Positions 6,596-13,907 of a stretch of 26,162 nt of DNA are shown in pieces. The DNA is from an uncultured Oscillibacter sp. (lineage in GTDB: Bacteria > Bacillota > Clostridia > Oscillospirales > Oscillospiraceae), in contig CAJTVF010000039.1 in NCBI GenBank assembly GCA_910579435.1, forward strand, positions 1-26,162, written 5' to 3'. Each line of letters starts with the position of its first letter. The first letter of the stretch is position 1. The notes under the pieces are model-generated. The model searched no databases. It saw nothing but the letters and a program-made list of their open reading frames with translations, and was not told the origin of the DNA. The position numbers and the translations under genes are program-made.

Positions 6596-6623
6596 TGTAA
6601 ACAGGAAAAATTTTTGTTGACAA
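6596..6623 (-). promoter_or_regulatory. Possible divergent promoter of the sigma-like operon
   Basis: On the minus strand TTGTCA (6618-6623) and TTTACA (6596-6601) are separated by 16 bp. The -10 is poor. The -35 overlaps the -35 of the tRNA promoter on the other strand, so the two could compete. Confidence 0.3.
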
Positions 6624-6645
6624 ATGGAAAACTGTCTGCTAGAAT
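6617..6645 (+). promoter_or_regulatory. SigA-type promoter of the tRNA-Thr/tRNA-Tyr operon
   Basis: Perfect -35 TTGACA (6617-6622), a 17-bp spacer, and -10 TAGAAT (6640-6645). Transcription would start around 6652, 13 bases before the mature tRNA-Thr. Confidence 0.92.
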
Positions 6646-6664
6646 AGGCAATGCTGTTGGAACT

Positions 6665-6740
6665 GCTGGTGTAGCTCAGTTGGTAGAGCAGCTGATTTGT
6701 AATCAGCAGGCCGGGGGTTCGAGTCCGTCCACCAGCTCCA
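6665..6740 (+). tRNA. tRNA-Thr (anticodon TGT)
   Basis: A full cloverleaf: acceptor GCTGGTG / CACCAGC, D-arm GCTC/GAGC, anticodon stem GCTGA/TCAGC with loop TTTGTAA (anticodon TGT, reads ACA), and a T-arm with a TTCGAGT loop. CCA is encoded at 6738-6740. The T-stem has one G-G mismatch and one G-T pair (GGGGG / CCGTC), slightly irregular but within what is seen for functional tRNAs. Confidence 0.96.
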
Positions 6741-6759
6741 CAAGTTCATCATTGTATCT

Positions 6760-6844
6760 GGGGGAATTCCAGAGCGGTCAAATGGGGCAGACTGTAAATC
6801 TGTTGTCACTGACTTCGGTGGTTCGAATCCACCTTCCCCCACCA
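6760..6844 (+). tRNA. tRNA-Tyr (anticodon GTA)
   Basis: A class II tRNA of 85 nt with a long variable arm. The acceptor is GGGGGAA / TTCCCCC, the anticodon loop CTGTAAA contains GTA, the T-loop is TTCGAAT, and CCA is encoded at 6842-6844. It is 19 bases downstream of tRNA-Thr and co-transcribed with it. Confidence 0.96.
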
Positions 6845-6850
6845 GCTCAG

Positions 6851-6913
6851 AAATTCCCCTTGCCGCTGCGCTTCCCGCCCGAAGGGCGGAAAGCTTCGCC
6901 GGACGGGGAATTT
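6851..6913. repeat. Nested hairpin element with GAA triloop
   Basis: Outer arms AAATTCCCC (6851-6859) and GGGGAATTT (6905-6913) enclose an inner CCGCCC-GAA-GGGCGG hairpin (6875-6889) and a GCTT/AAGC pair. It lies between tRNA-Tyr and the terminator. The triloop resembles the hairpin at 295-321. It could be a small dispersed repeat or a processing structure of the tRNA precursor. Confidence 0.5.
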
Positions 6914-6921
6914 CTTCGCTT

Positions 6922-6963
6922 TCACCTGCAAACCGCGTTGCTGGGTTCGCAGGTGATTTTTTT
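6922..6963 (+). terminator. Terminator of the tRNA operon
   Basis: An 8-bp TCACCTGC / GCAGGTGA stem, extended inside by AACC/GGTT, is followed by seven T residues (6957-6963). Confidence 0.9.
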
Positions 6964-6995
6964 ACGGGGGACGAGGGACGGGGGATTTTTTGTGG

Positions 6996-7017
6996 GGCCT
7001 GACCACCTGGTCAGGCC
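6996..7017. repeat. GGCCTGACC palindromic hairpin
   Basis: A perfect 10-base inverted repeat (6996-7005 with 7008-7017) followed by a T-rich tract. It is related to the hairpin and direct repeats at 2351-2451. It might act as a second weak terminator. Confidence 0.5.
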
Positions 7018-7041
7018 ATTTCTTTTTCGGGTAAGTGGAAG

Positions 7042-7058
7042 TTACAAGAAACTTGGCG
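7042..7058 (+). promoter_or_regulatory. Degenerate copy of the repressor operator
   Basis: TTACAAG-AAA-CTTG matches the left arm and the beginning of the right arm of the palindrome at 7103-7121, then diverges (GCGGTAAAC). It is a plausible weaker upstream site for the adjacent repressor. Confidence 0.35.
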
Positions 7059-7071
7059 GTAAACTTAAAAT

Positions 7072-7085
7072 AGCACATATGTTCG
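7072..7085 (+). promoter_or_regulatory. Possible SOS (LexA) box
   Basis: AGCACATATGTTCG matches 12 of 14 positions of the Firmicutes LexA box CGAACATATGTTCG, with a perfect right half. It lies 42 bases upstream of the -35 of the S24 repressor gene. This is a pattern match only. Confidence 0.35.
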
Positions 7086-7102
7086 ATTATGTCAAGGGGG
7101 AA

Positions 7103-7121
7103 TTTACAAGATTCTTGTAAA
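7103..7121 (+). promoter_or_regulatory. Palindromic operator, probably for the XRE-S24 repressor
   Basis: A perfect inverted repeat TTTACAAG-ATT-CTTGTAAA, five bases upstream of the -35 box of the repressor promoter. Its size and placement fit autoregulation by a dimeric XRE-family protein. Confidence 0.55.
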
Positions 7122-7126
7122 AATGA

Positions 7127-7155
7127 TTGACAGGGCTTTAACGGGCTGGTAAGAT
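7127..7155 (+). promoter_or_regulatory. SigA-type promoter of the XRE-S24 gene
   Basis: Perfect TTGACA (7127-7132), a 17-bp spacer, and TAAGAT (7150-7155). The predicted start near 7162 leaves a leader of about 20 nt. Confidence 0.88.
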
Positions 7156-7181
7156 GGGGAAAACGGAAAGGGGGAACGGGA

Positions 7182-7931
7182 ATGTCGTTCGGGGAAAGGG
7201 TGCGAGCGCGCCGGGGAGAATTGGACATGACCAGGGCGGAGCTGGCCGCGCTGCTGGGGGTCTCCCCTTCCGCTGTGGGGAACTATGAGACCGGGGTCAG
7301 CTTTCCGAAGGAGGAGATTATGCTGCGGCTGTTCGATTCCCTGGAGGTGGACCCCAATACGCTGTTTCAGGACAGCTTTCAGTTCAACCGGCCGCCCCTG
7401 GGGGCAAAGGAGCAAAAGCTGCTGGAGGGCTACCGGGGCTTGTCGGCCCTGGGCCGGGAGACGGTGCGGACCATGGTGGAGGCGCTGTGCGCCTGCCGGG
7501 ACGAGGCGGAGGCGGGGCCCGGGGAGGCGGAGCCCCGGATGATCCCGCTGTACCGTACGCCCGCCGCCGCCGGATACGCCGCCCCGGCCTTTGGGGAGGA
7601 CTTTGACTACATTCCCGTCACTGGGGACGTGCCCCCGGCGGCGGAGTTTGCAGTGCGGATTCAGGGGGACTCCATGGCCCCCTATATTGCCGACGGGTCT
7701 GTGGCCTACGTGAACCGGGACCCCTTGAAGGCGGGGGACGTGGGGATTTTCTGCGTGGACGGGGATATTCTGTGCAAGCAATACTACAAGGACCCGGCGG
7801 GTATTGTCTACCTCTTTTCCCTGAACCGGGCCCGGGCGGACGCGGACGTGGTGCTTCCCTCCTCCGGCGGACGGACGCTGGTCTGCTTCGGGCGGGTGAT
7901 TTTGCGTGCGTTCCCCCTGCCGGGCCGGTGA
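7182..7931 (+). CDS. XRE-family repressor with S24 (LexA-like) autocleavage domain
   Basis: A 249-residue two-domain regulator. Residues ~5-60 form a Cro/C1-type helix-turn-helix (MTRAELAALLGVSPSAVGNYE). The C-terminal half (residues ~120-245) is an S24 peptidase domain. It has the Ser-Lys dyad at Ser164 in QGDSMAPYI and Lys199 in ILCKQ, and a LexA-like Ala130-Gly131 cleavage site in AAAGYAAP. Proteins of this design (phage CI, HdiR, ImmR-associated repressors) are switched off by RecA-stimulated self-cleavage after DNA damage. The start at 7182 follows AAAGGGGGAACGGG. Palindromic sites upstream suggest autorepression. It stands next to tRNA genes without other phage genes, so it may be a domesticated or orphan phage repressor. 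Its target genes are not evident beyond its own promoter. Confidence 0.93.
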   Translation: MSFGERVRARRGELDMTRAELAALLGVSPSAVGNYETGVSFPKEEIMLRLFDSLEVDPNTLFQDSFQFNRPPLGAKEQKLLEGYRGLSALGRETVRTMVEALCACRDEAEAGPGEAEPRMIPLYRTPAAAGYAAPAFGEDFDYIPVTGDVPPAAEFAVRIQGDSMAPYIADGSVAYVNRDPLKAGDVGIFCVDGDILCKQYYKDPAGIVYLFSLNRARADADVVLPSSGGRTLVCFGRVILRAFPLPGR

Positions 7932-7976
7932 GCGGCGGGGGGGGGCGCGATTTCCTTGATTTCCTCAAAAAATGTC

Positions 7977-8005
7977 TTTACATCGCGTAACCCTTTTGGT
8001 AGACT
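7977..8005 (+). promoter_or_regulatory. SigA-type promoter of the XRE-MBOAT-SGNH operon
   Basis: TTTACA (7977-7982), a 17-bp spacer, and TAGACT (8000-8005). Small inverted repeats flank and overlap it (TTAC-N5-GTAA near 7979-7991; TACG-TTG-CGTA near 8007-8017) and are candidate operators for the XRE protein encoded next. Confidence 0.75.
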
Positions 8006-8047
8006 ATACGTTGCGTAATTGAGAACAAACCAAAGGAGCGTCTGCCT

Positions 8048-8734
8048 ATGAGTTCAGAGTTTTCCCGCACCTTGTCCCTGCTGCGGCAGGAAAAGGGCGT
8101 CAGCCAGCGCCTGGCCGCCGGGGAGCTGGGCATCTCCCAAGCCCTCCTCTCCCACTATGAAAACGGCATCCGGGAGCCGGGACTGGCCTTTGTTGTCCGG
8201 GCCTGCGACTATTACGGCGTGTCCGCCGACTTCATCCTGGGCCGCACCCTCTCCCGGGAGGGGAATATGCTGACGGAACAGGACATCCTGGACGCCGCCG
8301 AGCCCAAGAGCACCCTCCGGGGCAGCGTCCTGGCCACCCTGCAAAGCAAGCTCCTCTCCGGCGCGGTGGGGGTCCTCTTCGAGCTGCTGGGCAAGCTGGG
8401 GGATAAATCCGTCATTAATGCCGCCGCCGCCCACCTGGGCAGCGCCGTCTACCAGCTCTACCGGCACCTCTACCGCTCCTCCGGGGCCAACGAGGGCTAT
8501 TTTGCTTTAGACCCCAGCACCTGCGGCCTGGGGCTGGCCGACGCGGACCGGAAGCTCTCCGAGGCCCGGTACGCCGCCGCCCTGCGGGAGCTCCAGGCCA
8601 AAAAGGCGGAGTTCCCGGACCTCTCGTCCCCGGCCATCAACGCCGCCTATCCGGGGCGCTGCCAGAGCCTGACCCAGGTCCTCAGCACCACCGACGCCCG
8701 GCTCACCGCCCTTTCCAGACAGCCGGAAAAATGA
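8048..8734 (+). CDS. XRE-family transcriptional regulator
   Basis: A 228-residue protein with an N-terminal Cro/C1 helix-turn-helix (residues ~6-62; GVSQRLAAGELGISQALLSHY, then a conserved ENGIREPG turn). The C-terminal part (~75-228) is alanine- and leucine-rich, mostly helical and unrecognised; it may be a ligand-binding or dimerisation domain. The start has CAAAGGAGCG upstream. The stop codon overlaps the next start as ATGA (8731-8734), so regulator and acyltransferase are translationally coupled. That suggests it controls the cell-surface modification operon it belongs to, with itself as a target. Confidence 0.9.
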   Translation: MSSEFSRTLSLLRQEKGVSQRLAAGELGISQALLSHYENGIREPGLAFVVRACDYYGVSADFILGRTLSREGNMLTEQDILDAAEPKSTLRGSVLATLQSKLLSGAVGVLFELLGKLGDKSVINAAAAHLGSAVYQLYRHLYRSSGANEGYFALDPSTCGLGLADADRKLSEARYAAALRELQAKKAEFPDLSSPAINAAYPGRCQSLTQVLSTTDARLTALSRQPEK

Positions 8735-10209
8735 ATTTTCAATCGTTTGGCTTTCTGGCGTTTCTCCTGGTCACGGTGATCCTCTGCCTGACCATCGCCC
8801 GGCGGGACCGGCGGACCGCCGCGGGCGGCCTGACCCTGGCCTGTCTGTTCTTTTACATAGCGGGGGGCGGCTGGGCCGCGTTCCTGGTTCTGGCGGCGGG
8901 GCTGGCGGTATCCGCCGCTGCTGTCCGGCGCTTGACAACTATGAGGATCCGGGTCCTGGCGGGGGACGACGGGCCTTCCGCCTATGGGGACCCCAGAACG
9001 CCCGGGCAGCGCCGCCTTTGCCTGGCGCTGGCGGCGGCGTGGCACATCGGCGTGCTGGCGGTCTTTAAGTATGCCGGCTTTGTCACCGGGGGACGCCTGT
9101 CCCTCGGCTGGGTCCCCCTGGGCCTCAGCTTTTTCACCTTCCAGCAGCTCTGGCTTTTGAAGGAGGCCTATACCGGCGGCTTCCGCCTGGAGGAAGGGGA
9201 CTCTCTGCCCCTCTATGCCTTCTTCTTCCCCTCCGTGGTCTCCGGGCCGATTTTGAAGCCCCAGGCCTTTTTCCCCCAGCTTCACGGGGAGAAATTTCTG
9301 CGTCCGGACGGGCAGGACCTTGCCGCCGCCCTGTACGCCATCGCCTCCGGCATGGCGAAAAAGGTGCTGCTGGCGGATAACCTGGGCATTGTGGTGGACA
9401 ACGGCTGGGCGCGCCTGGACAAGCTTTCCGCCCCCGGAGCCTGGCTGGTGATTCTAGGTTACACCCTGCAATTGTACTTTGACTTCTCCGGCTACTGCGA
9501 CATTGCCGCCGGGTGTGCCCGCCTCTTTGGCCTCCGCCTCCCGGTGAACTTCGATTCCCCTTACCGGAGCTTGTCCGTGGGGGAATTCTGGAAGCGGTGG
9601 CACATCACCCTGACCTCCTTCCTCCGGGAATGCCTGTACTTCCCCCTGGGGGGGAGCAAACGGGGGACCGGGCGGGCCTATCTCAATATTTTGATTGTCT
9701 TTCTCGTCAGCGGCCTTTGGCACGGGGCGGGGTGGACCTTCCTCATCTGGGGCGGGCTCCACGGCCTGGGCCAGATCGTGGAGCGGGCCTGGGGGAAGGG
9801 CCGGGAGAAACTGCCGAGGCTCCTGCGCTGGGCCCTGACCTTTGCCTTTGTCAACGCCGCCTGGGTGTTCTTCCGGGTGCCCGGCGTCTCTCAGGCGCTG
9901 GCGCTGCTGCGGACCGCCGTCACCACCGACTTCCGACCCCCGGCGGACTGGCTGATGGCGGACGTGTTCGCCAAGGAGGCCAAGGCCCTGGGCGTGGTGC
10001 TCCCCCCCCTCCGGGCCTGGACGGCCCCGGCCCTGACCTATGGGCTCTTTGCCGCCGCCCTGCTGGCGGCCCTGTGGCCCCGGAACGCCGCGGGGCAGAT
10101 GGACCATTTTAAGCCCTCCTTCTGGCGGGCGGCGGTCCTGGCTTTGCTTGCGGCCTGGTCCATCCTGTCCTTCACCGGGGTGACCACCTTCATCTATTCC
10201 AATTTCTGA
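8731..10209 (+). CDS. MBOAT family membrane-bound O-acyltransferase (AlgI/DltB-like)
   Basis: A 492-residue polytopic membrane protein with about ten to twelve hydrophobic segments. It carries the MBOAT signatures: LGLSFFTFQQL, FFPSVVSGPIL, QLYFDFSGYCDIAAG, NFDSPYRSLSVGEFWKRWH, and SGLWHGAGWTF containing the catalytic His331. Relatives (AlgI, PatA, DltB) transfer acyl groups, usually acetyl or D-alanyl, across the membrane to exopolysaccharide, peptidoglycan or teichoic acid. The next gene encodes an SGNH-like protein, the usual extracytoplasmic partner that completes transfer. There are no dltA/dltC genes nearby, so O-acetylation of a surface glycan is more likely than D-alanylation. The start overlaps the upstream XRE stop by ATGA. 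Confidence 0.93.
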   Translation: MNFQSFGFLAFLLVTVILCLTIARRDRRTAAGGLTLACLFFYIAGGGWAAFLVLAAGLAVSAAAVRRLTTMRIRVLAGDDGPSAYGDPRTPGQRRLCLALAAAWHIGVLAVFKYAGFVTGGRLSLGWVPLGLSFFTFQQLWLLKEAYTGGFRLEEGDSLPLYAFFFPSVVSGPILKPQAFFPQLHGEKFLRPDGQDLAAALYAIASGMAKKVLLADNLGIVVDNGWARLDKLSAPGAWLVILGYTLQLYFDFSGYCDIAAGCARLFGLRLPVNFDSPYRSLSVGEFWKRWHITLTSFLRECLYFPLGGSKRGTGRAYLNILIVFLVSGLWHGAGWTFLIWGGLHGLGQIVERAWGKGREKLPRLLRWALTFAFVNAAWVFFRVPGVSQALALLRTAVTTDFRPPADWLMADVFAKEAKALGVVLPPLRAWTAPALTYGLFAAALLAALWPRNAAGQMDHFKPSFWRAAVLALLAAWSILSFTGVTTFIYSNF

Positions 10210-10218
10210 GGCTGACCA

Positions 10219-11319
10219 ATGAACAAGATGTATCAACGCTGGGCCCGCCGCTTCCTGGCGGCGCTGCTGGCGGCCCTGGCCCTGTGCGGCGGGATTGTGT
10301 ACGCCGTGGACCCCTGCCTCTATTACCGGATGCCGGAGGACCGCCTCCCGGTCTTCTTCAACGAGCGCTATCAGGCGGCGGGGATTATCAGACAGTCCCC
10401 GGCAGACACTGTTTTGCTGGGAAGCTCCATGGTCTCTAACTACCGGGCAAGCTGGATTGAGGAATTCTACCGCTGTTCCGGCCTCCGTGTCACCATACCT
10501 GACGGGTATTTCTTCGAGTTCGACCAGGTGCTGGATCTGCTCTTCCGGGAGCATTCACCGGATCGGATCCTCTTTGCGCTGGATCTGAACGCCCTCGTAC
10601 GGAACGAACGGGATGCTTCCAGGGCTATGCCGGACTATCTCTACAACCAAAATCCCCTGGACGATATCAAATACCTTCTCAACAAGGATTGCTTATATTA
10701 CAGCTTTTATACGCTCCTGAATAGTTACTGGGGCGCTGGACAGACCCTGGATGAGGGTTTTACCTGGGACAGCACCTCCTCCTGGGGACAGTACGCGGCT
10801 TTGCAGTTTTACGACCGTGCGCCCGCCACCGGAATCCAGATGCCGGAGGACGCCTATCTCCAGTTCGCCCAGGAGAATCTAGCGGTAATGGCAAACTGGT
10901 TTCAGAAACACCCAGATACGAAATTTGAGATTTTCCTGTCTCCATACAGCATTCTTGCCTGGGATAAGTCCATCCGCCAGGGGGACCTGGACGCCCGGCT
11001 GGCGGCGGTGAAGCTGGCCTGCAAGACCCTCTGGGCGTATCCGAATGTCCGGGTGCATGCCCCGCTGTTCGCTAAGAACATGGTGACGGAGCTGAACAAC
11101 TACTGCGACTATGTCCACCACTCCGGCGAGGCCGGAAAGTGGGTGCTTGGGAACGTGTGCGCCGAGAAATTCCTCCTCCGGGAGGAGGACGTGGAGAAGA
11201 CCCTGGCGGACTGGCGGGAGTTTGTGGTACACTACGACTACGACGCGCTGTGGGACGGCGAGTTCTGGGAGCGGTGGTACGAGGACCATGACCAGCCGCC
11301 GGACTGGTGCAAGAGCTGA
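10219..11319 (+). CDS. SGNH-like extracytoplasmic acyltransferase partner (AlgJ/DltD-like)
   Basis: A 366-residue protein with one N-terminal membrane anchor (residues ~10-30) and an extracytoplasmic domain. Near the start of that domain is TVLLGSSMVSNY (Ser69/Ser70, block I-like nucleophile region). Near its end is CDYVHHSG, where Asp297 and His300 give the D-x-x-H pair of SGNH enzymes. Such proteins receive the acyl group moved by the MBOAT partner and place it on a surface polymer. It lies 9 bases after the MBOAT gene in the same operon. Base composition between about 10400 and 10960 is less GC-rich than the surroundings, which may reflect a separate origin or relaxed selection. Substrate unknown. 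Confidence 0.82.
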   Translation: MNKMYQRWARRFLAALLAALALCGGIVYAVDPCLYYRMPEDRLPVFFNERYQAAGIIRQSPADTVLLGSSMVSNYRASWIEEFYRCSGLRVTIPDGYFFEFDQVLDLLFREHSPDRILFALDLNALVRNERDASRAMPDYLYNQNPLDDIKYLLNKDCLYYSFYTLLNSYWGAGQTLDEGFTWDSTSSWGQYAALQFYDRAPATGIQMPEDAYLQFAQENLAVMANWFQKHPDTKFEIFLSPYSILAWDKSIRQGDLDARLAAVKLACKTLWAYPNVRVHAPLFAKNMVTELNNYCDYVHHSGEAGKWVLGNVCAEKFLLREEDVEKTLADWREFVVHYDYDALWDGEFWERWYEDHDQPPDWCKS

Positions 11320-11333
11320 AAAAGGAGGGCCCC

Positions 11334-11741
11334 ATGAAAAAAATCCTGCCCATTGTCCTGGCTTTCCTCATCGGCGCGGCCGCCGGAGCACTGTTTGTCA
11401 TGCCGGGCTTTCATAAGAGAACGGACATCGATCTGCAAAAGTTTTCCGTCTCTGACGACGGGTCCATCGTCACGGTACAGACGTTTCCCGAGGGTTCCAT
11501 GGGCTTCATCCGGGCCATGGAGGCCAAGCAGTTCGGCGATGAGATCCACTGCTCCTTTTACAGCTGCTTCGGCGGGCTGAACAGCGGCATTGGGTCAGAA
11601 TACAGGTTTGACATTCAACTGGATGATTCCGCCGAACGGATATACTTCGACCGGGGGACAAGTCCCGACGTTCTAGTCCTGGAGCGGGACCCGGACACCG
11701 GCGTGTGGGCGGCGGTGTACCCCCATCTTCCGCAAGTATGA
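11334..11741 (+). CDS. Small membrane-anchored extracytoplasmic protein, unknown function
   Basis: A 135-residue protein with an N-terminal hydrophobic segment (residues ~3-22, KKILPIVLAFLIGAAAG) followed by a soluble, probably beta-rich domain with two close cysteines (SFYSCFGG region and one upstream in HCSFY). The start at 11334 is preferred over the in-frame 11307 because AAAAAGGAGGG precedes it. It is 14 bases downstream of the SGNH-like gene and so probably part of the acyltransferase operon. I do not recognise a family. It could be an accessory factor of the glycan acylation system. Confidence 0.75.
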   Translation: MKKILPIVLAFLIGAAAGALFVMPGFHKRTDIDLQKFSVSDDGSIVTVQTFPEGSMGFIRAMEAKQFGDEIHCSFYSCFGGLNSGIGSEYRFDIQLDDSAERIYFDRGTSPDVLVLERDPDTGVWAAVYPHLPQV

Positions 11742-11775
11742 CACCATCAAGACTTCCCCAAGGAGGCTTTTTTCT

Positions 11776-13581
11776 ATGATAAACCAAGACCACATCCGCA
11801 ACTTTTCCATCATCGCCCATATTGACCACGGCAAGTCCACCCTGGCGGACCGCCTTTTGGAGAAGTGCAACGCCGTCAGCCAGCGGGAGATGGAGAGCCA
11901 GCTCCTGGACAACATGGACTTAGAGCGGGAGCGGGGCATCACCATCAAGGCCCGGGCCGTGCGGCTGAACTACACCGCCGCCGACGGGGAGGACTACGCC
12001 CTGAACCTCATTGACACCCCGGGCCATGTGGACTTTAACTACGAGGTGTCCCGGTCCCTGGCCGCCTGCGAGGGGGCGGTGCTGGTGGTGGACTCCACCC
12101 AGGGCGTGGAGGCCCAGACCCTGGCCAACACCTACCTCGCCATGGAGCACGACCTGGAAATCCTTCCGGTTTTTAACAAAATCGACCTCCCCGCCGCCAA
12201 CCCCGCCCAGGCCAAGCAGGAGGTGGAGGACATCATCGGCCTCCCCGCCCTGGACGCGCCGGAGATCTCCGCCAAGCAGGGGGTCAACATTGACGCGGTG
12301 CTGGAGGACATTGTGAAAAACGTCCCGCCCCCCTCCGGGGACGAGAAGGCCCCCCTCAAGGCCCTGATTTTCGACAGCCAGTACGACAGCTACCGGGGGG
12401 TCATCGTCTACATTCGCCTGATGGAGGGCTCCCTCCGGGCCGGGCAGACGGTGAAGATGATGGCCTCCGGCGCGTCTTACCAGGTGGTGGAGTGCGGCCA
12501 CCTGCTGCCCCTGGGCATGGAGCCCTGCGGCTGTCTCCGCGCGGGGGAGGTGGGCTATTTCACCGCCTCCATCAAAAACGTCCAGGACACCCGGGTGGGC
12601 GACACCGTGACGGATGCCCAGAACCCGGCGGCGGAGGCCCTCCCGGGCTACCGGCCGGTTCAGCCCATGGTCTACTGCGGCATTTACACCGAGGACGGGT
12701 CCAAATACCCGGACCTCCGGGACGCCCTGGAAAAGCTCCGGCTCAACGACGCGTCCCTGAGCTTTGAGCCCGAGTCCTCCGTGGCCCTGGGCTTTGGCTT
12801 CCGCTGCGGCTTTTTGGGCATGCTCCACATGGAGGTCATCCAGGAGCGGCTGGAGCGGGAATTTGATTTGGACCTGGTGACGACATTACCCTCCGTAATT
12901 TATGATGTTTATAAAACGGATGGTAGTCTGGTCCGGGTGGACAATCCCCATAATTACCCGGACCCGGCTTCCATCGAGCGGGCGGAGGAGCCCTATGTCA
13001 AGGTGTCCATTATCAGCCCCAACGACTACGTGGGCAACATCATGCCCATGTGCCAGGAGCGCCGGGGGGAGTTCAAGGACATGCAGTACCTGGACACCCA
13101 TCTGGTGGAGCTCCATTATCAGATGCCCCTGAATGAAATCATCTATGACTTTTTCGACACGCTGAAGGCCAACACCAAGGGCTATGCCTCGCTGGACTAC
13201 GAGCTGTCCGGCTACCGGCCCAGCGAGCTGGTGAAGGTGGATTTGCTGCTGAACGGGGACCAGGTGGACGCGCTGAGCTTCATTGCCCATAAGGACAAGG
13301 CCTATCCCCGGGCCCGGAAGCTCTGCGAGAAGCTGAAGGAGAACATTCCCCGCCAGCTCTTCGAGGTGCCGGTGCAGGCGGCCATCGGCGGGCGGGTCAT
13401 CGCCCGGGAGACGGTCAAAGCCATGCGGAAGGACGTGCTGGCCAAGTGCTACGGCGGCGATATTACCCGGAAGAAGAAGCTGCTGGAAAAGCAGAAGGAG
13501 GGCAAGAAGAAAATGCGCTCCCTGGGCTCCGTGCAGATCCCCACGGAGGCGTTTCTGGCGGTGCTCAAGCTGGACGAATAA
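11776..13581 (+). CDS. lepA: Elongation factor 4 (ribosome back-translocating GTPase LepA)
   Basis: This 601-residue translational GTPase acts on the ribosome, aiding initiation and back-translocation under stress. The G motifs are complete: AHIDHGKST (residues 14-22), RERGITIKA, DTPGH and NKID. Domains II-V and the LepA-specific C-terminal domain (ending KKKMRSLGSVQIPTEAF) follow. The start has CCAAGGAGG upstream. The gene lies 34 bases after the small membrane-anchored protein gene and has no obvious promoter of its own, so it may be read from the acyltransferase operon. A strong terminator follows. In many Firmicutes lepA precedes hemN; here that neighbour is absent. Confidence 0.98.
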   Translation: MINQDHIRNFSIIAHIDHGKSTLADRLLEKCNAVSQREMESQLLDNMDLERERGITIKARAVRLNYTAADGEDYALNLIDTPGHVDFNYEVSRSLAACEGAVLVVDSTQGVEAQTLANTYLAMEHDLEILPVFNKIDLPAANPAQAKQEVEDIIGLPALDAPEISAKQGVNIDAVLEDIVKNVPPPSGDEKAPLKALIFDSQYDSYRGVIVYIRLMEGSLRAGQTVKMMASGASYQVVECGHLLPLGMEPCGCLRAGEVGYFTASIKNVQDTRVGDTVTDAQNPAAEALPGYRPVQPMVYCGIYTEDGSKYPDLRDALEKLRLNDASLSFEPESSVALGFGFRCGFLGMLHMEVIQERLEREFDLDLVTTLPSVIYDVYKTDGSLVRVDNPHNYPDPASIERAEEPYVKVSIISPNDYVGNIMPMCQERRGEFKDMQYLDTHLVELHYQMPLNEIIYDFFDTLKANTKGYASLDYELSGYRPSELVKVDLLLNGDQVDALSFIAHKDKAYPRARKLCEKLKENIPRQLFEVPVQAAIGGRVIARETVKAMRKDVLAKCYGGDITRKKKLLEKQKEGKKKMRSLGSVQIPTEAFLAVLKLDE

Positions 13582-13585
13582 GCGT

Positions 13586-13625
13586 AAAAGGGGGAGCTGC
13601 CCAAAGTGGGCAGCTCCCCTTTTTT
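13586..13625. terminator. Bidirectional terminator between lepA and the ferredoxin gene
   Basis: A perfect 13-bp stem (GGGGAGCTGCCCA 13591-13603 with 13607-13619) has an AAG loop, A-run on the left and T-run on the right. It works in both directions for two converging genes. Confidence 0.95.
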
Positions 13626-13644
13626 ATACGCGTATGCGCGGGCC

Positions 13645-13824
13645 TCAGCCGATGCTGATGGCGCTGACGGGGCACTCGTCCCGGGCCGCCTGGGCCGCGT
13701 CCATGGCGCTGTCTGGGACCTCGCCGCCGTGGGCGAAGCCGTCGTCCCCCATGGTAAAGACCTCCGGGCAGTTCCCGGCGCACAGGCCGCAGCCGATGCA
13801 GCTTTCATTGACCGTCGCGTTCAT
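13645..13824 (-). CDS. Ferredoxin, single [4Fe-4S] cluster
   Basis: A 59-residue soluble electron carrier. Cys9, Cys12, Cys15 and the distal Cys51 (in ECPVSAI) provide the four ligands expected for one low-potential [4Fe-4S] cluster. Cys19 of the first motif has no partner for a second cluster, so this resembles one-cluster thermophile/clostridial ferredoxins rather than the 2x[4Fe-4S] type. The start at 13824 follows ATAGGAGAAC; the open frame extends far upstream but only this part is ferredoxin-like. It lies after the decarboxylase terminator, so it is either transcribed by read-through or from an unidentified short promoter. Its electrons could serve the radical SAM maturase upstream, but that is only inferred from position. 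Confidence 0.95.
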   Translation of the reverse strand: MNATVNESCIGCGLCAGNCPEVFTMGDDGFAHGGEVPDSAMDAAQAARDECPVSAISIG

Positions 13825-13841
13825 GGTTGTTCTCCTATCAA

Positions 13842-13875
13842 AGAAAAAGATTTGCCCCGTCCCGGAGGACGGGGC
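13842..13875 (-). terminator. Terminator of the SCIFF-maturase-decarboxylase operon
   Basis: A 9-bp stem (GCCCCGTCC 13854-13862 with 13867-13875) is followed on the minus strand by AAATCTTTTTCTTT. It lies between the decarboxylase and ferredoxin genes. Confidence 0.75.
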
Positions 13876-13907
13876 GGCAACGGATAGTGTGCCTCGTTTT
13901 TTCATTT

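Noticed and set aside
6639..6842. Minus-strand open frame across both tRNA genes
   Set aside because: This is the well known spurious peptide produced by translating tRNA antisense sequence.
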